From contig JAAYQS010000101.1 in NCBI GenBank assembly GCA_012519155.1, positions 1 through 53,408 on the forward strand: a DNA stretch of 53,408 nucleotides. Reading direction: 5' to 3'. Both the position numbers and the translations under genes were made by a program. The notes under the pieces are model-generated. The model was not told the DNA's origin, ran no database searches, and saw nothing but the letters and a program-made list of their open reading frames with translations. Positions 51,801 through 53,408 of the stretch are shown here, piece after piece; positions within the stretch are counted from its first letter, which is position 1; each line of letters opens with the position of its first letter. This DNA comes from Clostridiales bacterium (lineage in GTDB: Bacteria > Bacillota > Clostridia > Clostridiales > Clostridiaceae).

Positions 51801-53218
51801 TGGTAAATAACAGCAATATTTTCAGGTGTTTTATTTGCCTGTTCTCTAAATAAATCAATTATTGTTTTTTCTCTATTATAGGAATATTCTGTTTTATTGA
51901 ATTTATCAATTACAGCTAATTGTTTACTATTTGCAATCTCAACTTCACAAAGCTTATCTTTTTCCATAAATTCTTCAAGAATATTTACATATGAATCTGC
52001 AAAAGAACGTATATTTTCTTCTTTATATAAATCGCTTCTATAATCAAATCTTATTTCAAAACCTTGTTCTGTTTTAAATATTCTAACATTTATCTTTGAA
52101 ATTGAACTATTTAAAGGAAGTACCTCAAAATTAAACTTTACTCCATCTATTTCAAAATCAGAAAGTATGTCTGACTGATATGCAAACATAATGTCAGGTG
52201 AAATATCATAATCAGAAGTTAATTTTACAAGAGGGTATGAATCATTTTTTACAGTATCTTTTAAATTTTTCCTTACACTTAAAAGAAAATCTGCAATAGT
52301 ACTTTCTTCATTAATATTTGTATAAAGCGGTAAAGTTTTAACTAACATACCAATTGTATTTTGTATACGACTATCAAATCTGCCATGAGATACTGCACAA
52401 ACAACTGTTTCAAATTGATTAGAAAATTTTGCAACAGCATATTCATATGCACCAAGAAATAGGGTACTTGAAGTTACTCCAATTTTATTTACAAATTCTT
52501 TGACTTTTTTATATTCAAGTTTATCATTTAAAAAAATACTAAATTCTTTACTTGGCTTATTTTCATCATCACTATTTTCTAGAAAGTCCTCTATAATCTC
52601 AGATTTTAAATCAATTCCCTTAAAAATATTATCATAATATTCCTTAGACTCTTTATATTTTTCTGTGTTTTCAAGACGCTCCTCATAAAGAGCAATATCC
52701 ATTTGTGTTACTTCTTCTTTTGGAAGTTCCTTGCCTTCATAAGCAAGTTTAATTTCTTTACATAATGTAGCATATGATGTTCCATCAAATATAATATGTT
52801 GGAAATCCATTATAAGCATGTATTCTTCTTCTGATTCAAAAATTACAAGCCTAAATAGTAAATCATTTTTAAGATCAAAAGGTTTTAAGAAATCCTTTTT
52901 TGCCTTTTCAAAATCATCTGTTTTAATAACAGGAACATCTACTTTAATGTTCTTTCTTAATTTCATCATAGGACTTCCTGTTGAATCATCAATATATGCT
53001 CTAAGTACCTCATGATTTAAGACAGATTTTTGAATTGCTAAAATCAATCTATCTACATTAATTTTTCCTTTTCTAAATTGGCAGCTACAAGGAGTATTAT
53101 ACATTGTACCTTGTGGATTTTGCACACAAGCTAGATAAATTCCCATCTGACTTGGTGTAAGTGGATACATTTCCCTCCTTTGGTTAATGCATTCTGTTAA
53201 AACATCTGAATAGTTCAT
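45887..53218 (-). CDS. Two-module non-ribosomal peptide synthetase with terminal reductase (C-A-T-C-A-T-R)
   Basis: The 2443-residue synthetase should load two amino acids, join them, and release the chain by NAD(P)H reduction as an aldehyde. Domains by approximate residue: C1 15-440 (QHIIFDG at 142), A1 443-935 (LYTSGSTGIPKG at 596, FDASVMD, NAYGPTE), T1 944-1020 (AGMTSLS at 979), C2 1038-1460 (HHIIFDG at 1166), A2 1466-1955 (IYTSGSTGKPKG at 1614, NTYGPTE), T2 1963-2030 (DIGGSSL at 1998), and a thioester reductase 2080-2440 (LLTGAAGFLG at 2084; catalytic Y-x-x-x-K in KYTLSKFLAE at 2238). An N-terminal C domain on a loading module usually means an acyl starter. An AGGAGGGG site precedes the ATG. 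No phosphopantetheinyl transferase, exporter or thioesterase is seen in the window. Confidence 0.95.
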   Translation of the reverse strand: MNYSDVLTECINQRREMYPLTPSQMGIYLACVQNPQGTMYNTPCSCQFRKGKINVDRLILAIQKSVLNHEVLRAYIDDSTGSPMMKLRKNIKVDVPVIKTDDFEKAKKDFLKPFDLKNDLLFRLVIFESEEEYMLIMDFQHIIFDGTSYATLCKEIKLAYEGKELPKEEVTQMDIALYEERLENTEKYKESKEYYDNIFKGIDLKSEIIEDFLENSDDENKPSKEFSIFLNDKLEYKKVKEFVNKIGVTSSTLFLGAYEYAVAKFSNQFETVVCAVSHGRFDSRIQNTIGMLVKTLPLYTNINEESTIADFLLSVRKNLKDTVKNDSYPLVKLTSDYDISPDIMFAYQSDILSDFEIDGVKFNFEVLPLNSSISKINVRIFKTEQGFEIRFDYRSDLYKEENIRSFADSYVNILEEFMEKDKLCEVEIANSKQLAVIDKFNKTEYSYNREKTIIDLFREQANKTPENIAVIYQNKKITYRELDSITEKLAKYIVSFGIKAEDAVSILVNKSEKMPICSLGVLKSGAAYEPLDPTYPSERLEFMMKDSNAKLLIADEELLPLIPNYNGPVLLTKDIDKLENKNVLLNNPKPEDLFILLYTSGSTGIPKGCMIEHRNVSAFSNWFTRHFEYSEKTKATSYASFGFDASVMDIYPVLTVGGTLVVIPEDMRFDLVALKKYYNEIGITNTFMTTQVGRQFALMGGFKTLSTIIVGGEKLVNFDLPKDVVINNAYGPTETLIFVTILDITKKYEDIPIGKALSNTKLYVVDKNGRMLPPGAPGELWISGEQVSRGYLNRPDQTENVFTANPFTQEKFYERVYHTGDIVRYLPDGNLQFVGRRDSQVKIRGFRIELSEIEEIIREYEGIKDATVVALDNPSGGKYVAAYIVSDETINIDELNKFILEKKPPYMVPAATMQIDKIPLNVNGKVDKKKLPKINMSKKEKDNTVSKPLTFMEKKLFNIVEKVIGHNEFNISENLMSAGMTSLSIIKLAVEIYKEFGFEPNVKKLMKGCSIISIENELQEYIMSSAMTKNEKNKQKEHKSVYPLSKTQLGVYFDYVKNLYGTLYNIPSILTFSKSVDADKLAESVKKVILAHPYILTNLTMKNNDIEQVYVEDPTIEIPVKKVSEKNLESMKKEFVKPHNLMKAPLFRIIVAETENNVYLFMDFHHIIFDGYSLNVFMNQLKDVYEGKSIEAEDYTYFDYVDDEIKAEKSEEYSKAEKFFEDMLKDFESASEIPHDLNGKMEDGSLAQISMPFNMDKIEAFCTENNITPAQLFLAGSFYTVSRFINSRNVYLSTISNGRSDIRLRNCFGMFVKTLPLGIEVQDTSVLEFIKKTKDVFTGSIENEIYPYAKICSKFGYAPNIVYEYQLGVTDDLIIDGSKVERDYLTMDTAKFKITICIERVNNEPCIVIKYNDALYSKDLMQTFLKSVFNTTKHIIENPNEKIRKVSMLDDKQVKELDSFATSLIAPVEIKLLHKKFEKQVERTPDKNALVACDKTLTYKELDNLANITANELIARGLKKGSKVVVLLKRTSKVFTTILGILKAGGAFIPTCPDYPKDRIDNIIEDSEADFVVTEDELLDVYPKTIDVNVLLSGNNLETPNVDVKPEDLAYLIYTSGSTGKPKGVMLRHLGISNFVTYSDANIYVKYVVDNCKAYGSVTTIAFDMSLKETIASLCNGLTLVFADDEQTVNPMSLARFFKENNVDVLNCTPSRLLQYMELDQFVEVVEKCKVVLCGGEKYPNKLLELLRTRTNAKILNTYGPTEITVSSNAKDLTNANEISVGRPIMNCIEHIVDSDDNIIPIGVIGELLISGYGVALGYNKLPEQTSKAFIDFNGKRTYRSGDYAKWTKDGDVVILGRKDNQVKLRGLRIELGEIEKCLSNIDGIKSSTVLIRKVNRNDAICAYYVADKELDTDYIRNELKKSLTEYMVPTAFVQLSEMPLTPNGKINTKLLPEPESSANSNGIAPSTKFEKIFCDIFAKVLEIDTVYANDNFFDIGGSSLTVTRVIILANKNNIGISYGDVFANPTPMALASFLTNGKDKDDFEDLSSFDYSNINNLLIDNNIESFKNGEMQEIGDVLLTGAAGFLGIHILYELLNKYNGKVYCLLRSKKNNPAEVRLNSMFYYYFEESLKEKYGDRVLILNGDITSRESFDKFLEFNIDTVINCAANVKHFSKGTDIEDVNLYGTLNVIDFCKQINARLIHVSTMSVGGMFVGKQGDVTKLKETQLYFGQQQGSKYTLSKFLAERAILEEVSKGFNAKIMRVGTLAARNSDGEYQINFTTNTFMGRLKSNVIIGKYPYDMIEMPFELSPIDFVAKAILLLAKTPKKCIVFHPFNNHMLMMGDLYMEMDKIGLHSVAAEQEEYEQALEDAKQDPEKAKILSSMLAYQNMAHGQKTFAVKKSNEYTMQVLYRMGFRWPVTSDDYMRRFIKALYGLGFFDFNGK

Positions 53219-53229
53219 TTTTTCCCCTC

Positions 53230-53408
53230 CTAAATTCTTATCATTATTCTATTAAATCCTAATACATTAGAATATTCTATATTTTTTGAAATAGCTCTAA
53301 TAACCTTTATTTCTGAAAGAATATTATCTTCACTATGGCTTTCTAATATATCAAAAGGTTCTCCATTATCTCTAATAGAAATTACTACTTCATTATTATT
53401 TTCAATCA
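53230..53408 (-). CDS. 3' end of a GHKL-ATPase / anti-sigma-like protein, cut by the window edge
   Basis: Only the last 58 codons are present; the rest lies beyond the window. The fragment contains VVISIRDNGEPFDIL, matching the D-x-G-x-P-F-D box of RsbW-type (HATPase_c_2) kinases and ATP-binding proteins. It ends SNVLGFNRIMIRI, like the typical Y-x-x-x-x-G-x-N-x-L-x-L end. The second glycine-rich box (GGLG) expected between them is not visible, so the ATP lid may be degenerate. It ends 11 bp before the synthetase ATG, in the same direction, so the two are probably co-transcribed and it may regulate the synthetase. Confidence 0.7.
   Translation of the reverse strand, partial: IENNNEVVISIRDNGEPFDILESHSEDNILSEIKVIRAISKNIEYSNVLGFNRIMIRI

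Overview
The window is AT-rich, protein-coding DNA of a low-GC, endospore-forming, motile anaerobe, best placed in Clostridium sensu stricto. The evidence is a small acid-soluble spore protein, pyruvate:ferredoxin oxidoreductase, a FliW/CsrA and FliY/CheC/CheD-type flagellar and chemotaxis set, and NAD(P)-type glutamate dehydrogenase. No rRNA, tRNA, CRISPR array, prophage or insertion sequence transposase was seen. Almost every gene lies on the minus strand, so operons are read from high to low coordinates.

Region 1 (about 240-8450) is a late flagellar operon in transcription order flgM-flgN-flgK-flgL-fliW-csrA-flaG-(hypothetical)-fliS-fliD-(fliT-like). A near-perfect sigma-D (sigma-28) promoter drives it and a hairpin terminator closes it. 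Region 2 (8450-10400) is non-operonic. It holds a second, perfect-consensus sigma-D promoter with no gene behind it, a tandem duplication of about 170 bp, a plus-strand four-helix-bundle (23S rRNA intervening-sequence/Avd family) gene, and a tandem array of about 141-bp repeats. Degenerate single copies of the same repeat recur near 25.4, 32.8 and 45.7 kb, so it is a dispersed repeat family. Region 3 (10.4-21.2 kb) is fliM-fliY (switch proteins), preceded by a nine-gene chemotaxis operon: DUF342/FapA-like, cheW, cheD, cheB, cheR, cheA, cheC, cheY, cheW.

Region 4 (21.2-45.7 kb) is mixed housekeeping: a class IV aminotransferase with a HAD phosphatase, a PHP phosphoesterase with an aspartate-type aminotransferase, a His/Cys-rich DUF1292 protein, pyruvate:ferredoxin oxidoreductase with a Rex-like operator, murG, a spore protein with an apparent frameshift, recJ, a DJ-1/PfpI protein, a type IIA topoisomerase pair (topoisomerase IV-like), a membrane glycosyltransferase, gdhA, two membrane proteins (one a rhomboid protease), and oligoendopeptidase F.

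Region 5 (45.9 kb to the end) is a 2443-residue non-ribosomal peptide synthetase, C-A-T-C-A-T-reductase. The domain order predicts reductive release of an N-acylated dipeptide aldehyde, which may be a protease inhibitor or pyrazinone precursor. A gene cut off by the window end, encoding a GHKL-ATPase/anti-sigma-like protein, lies directly upstream in the same transcription unit. The most unusual items are this synthetase, the repeat family with its embedded four-helix-bundle gene, and the orphan sigma-D promoter.
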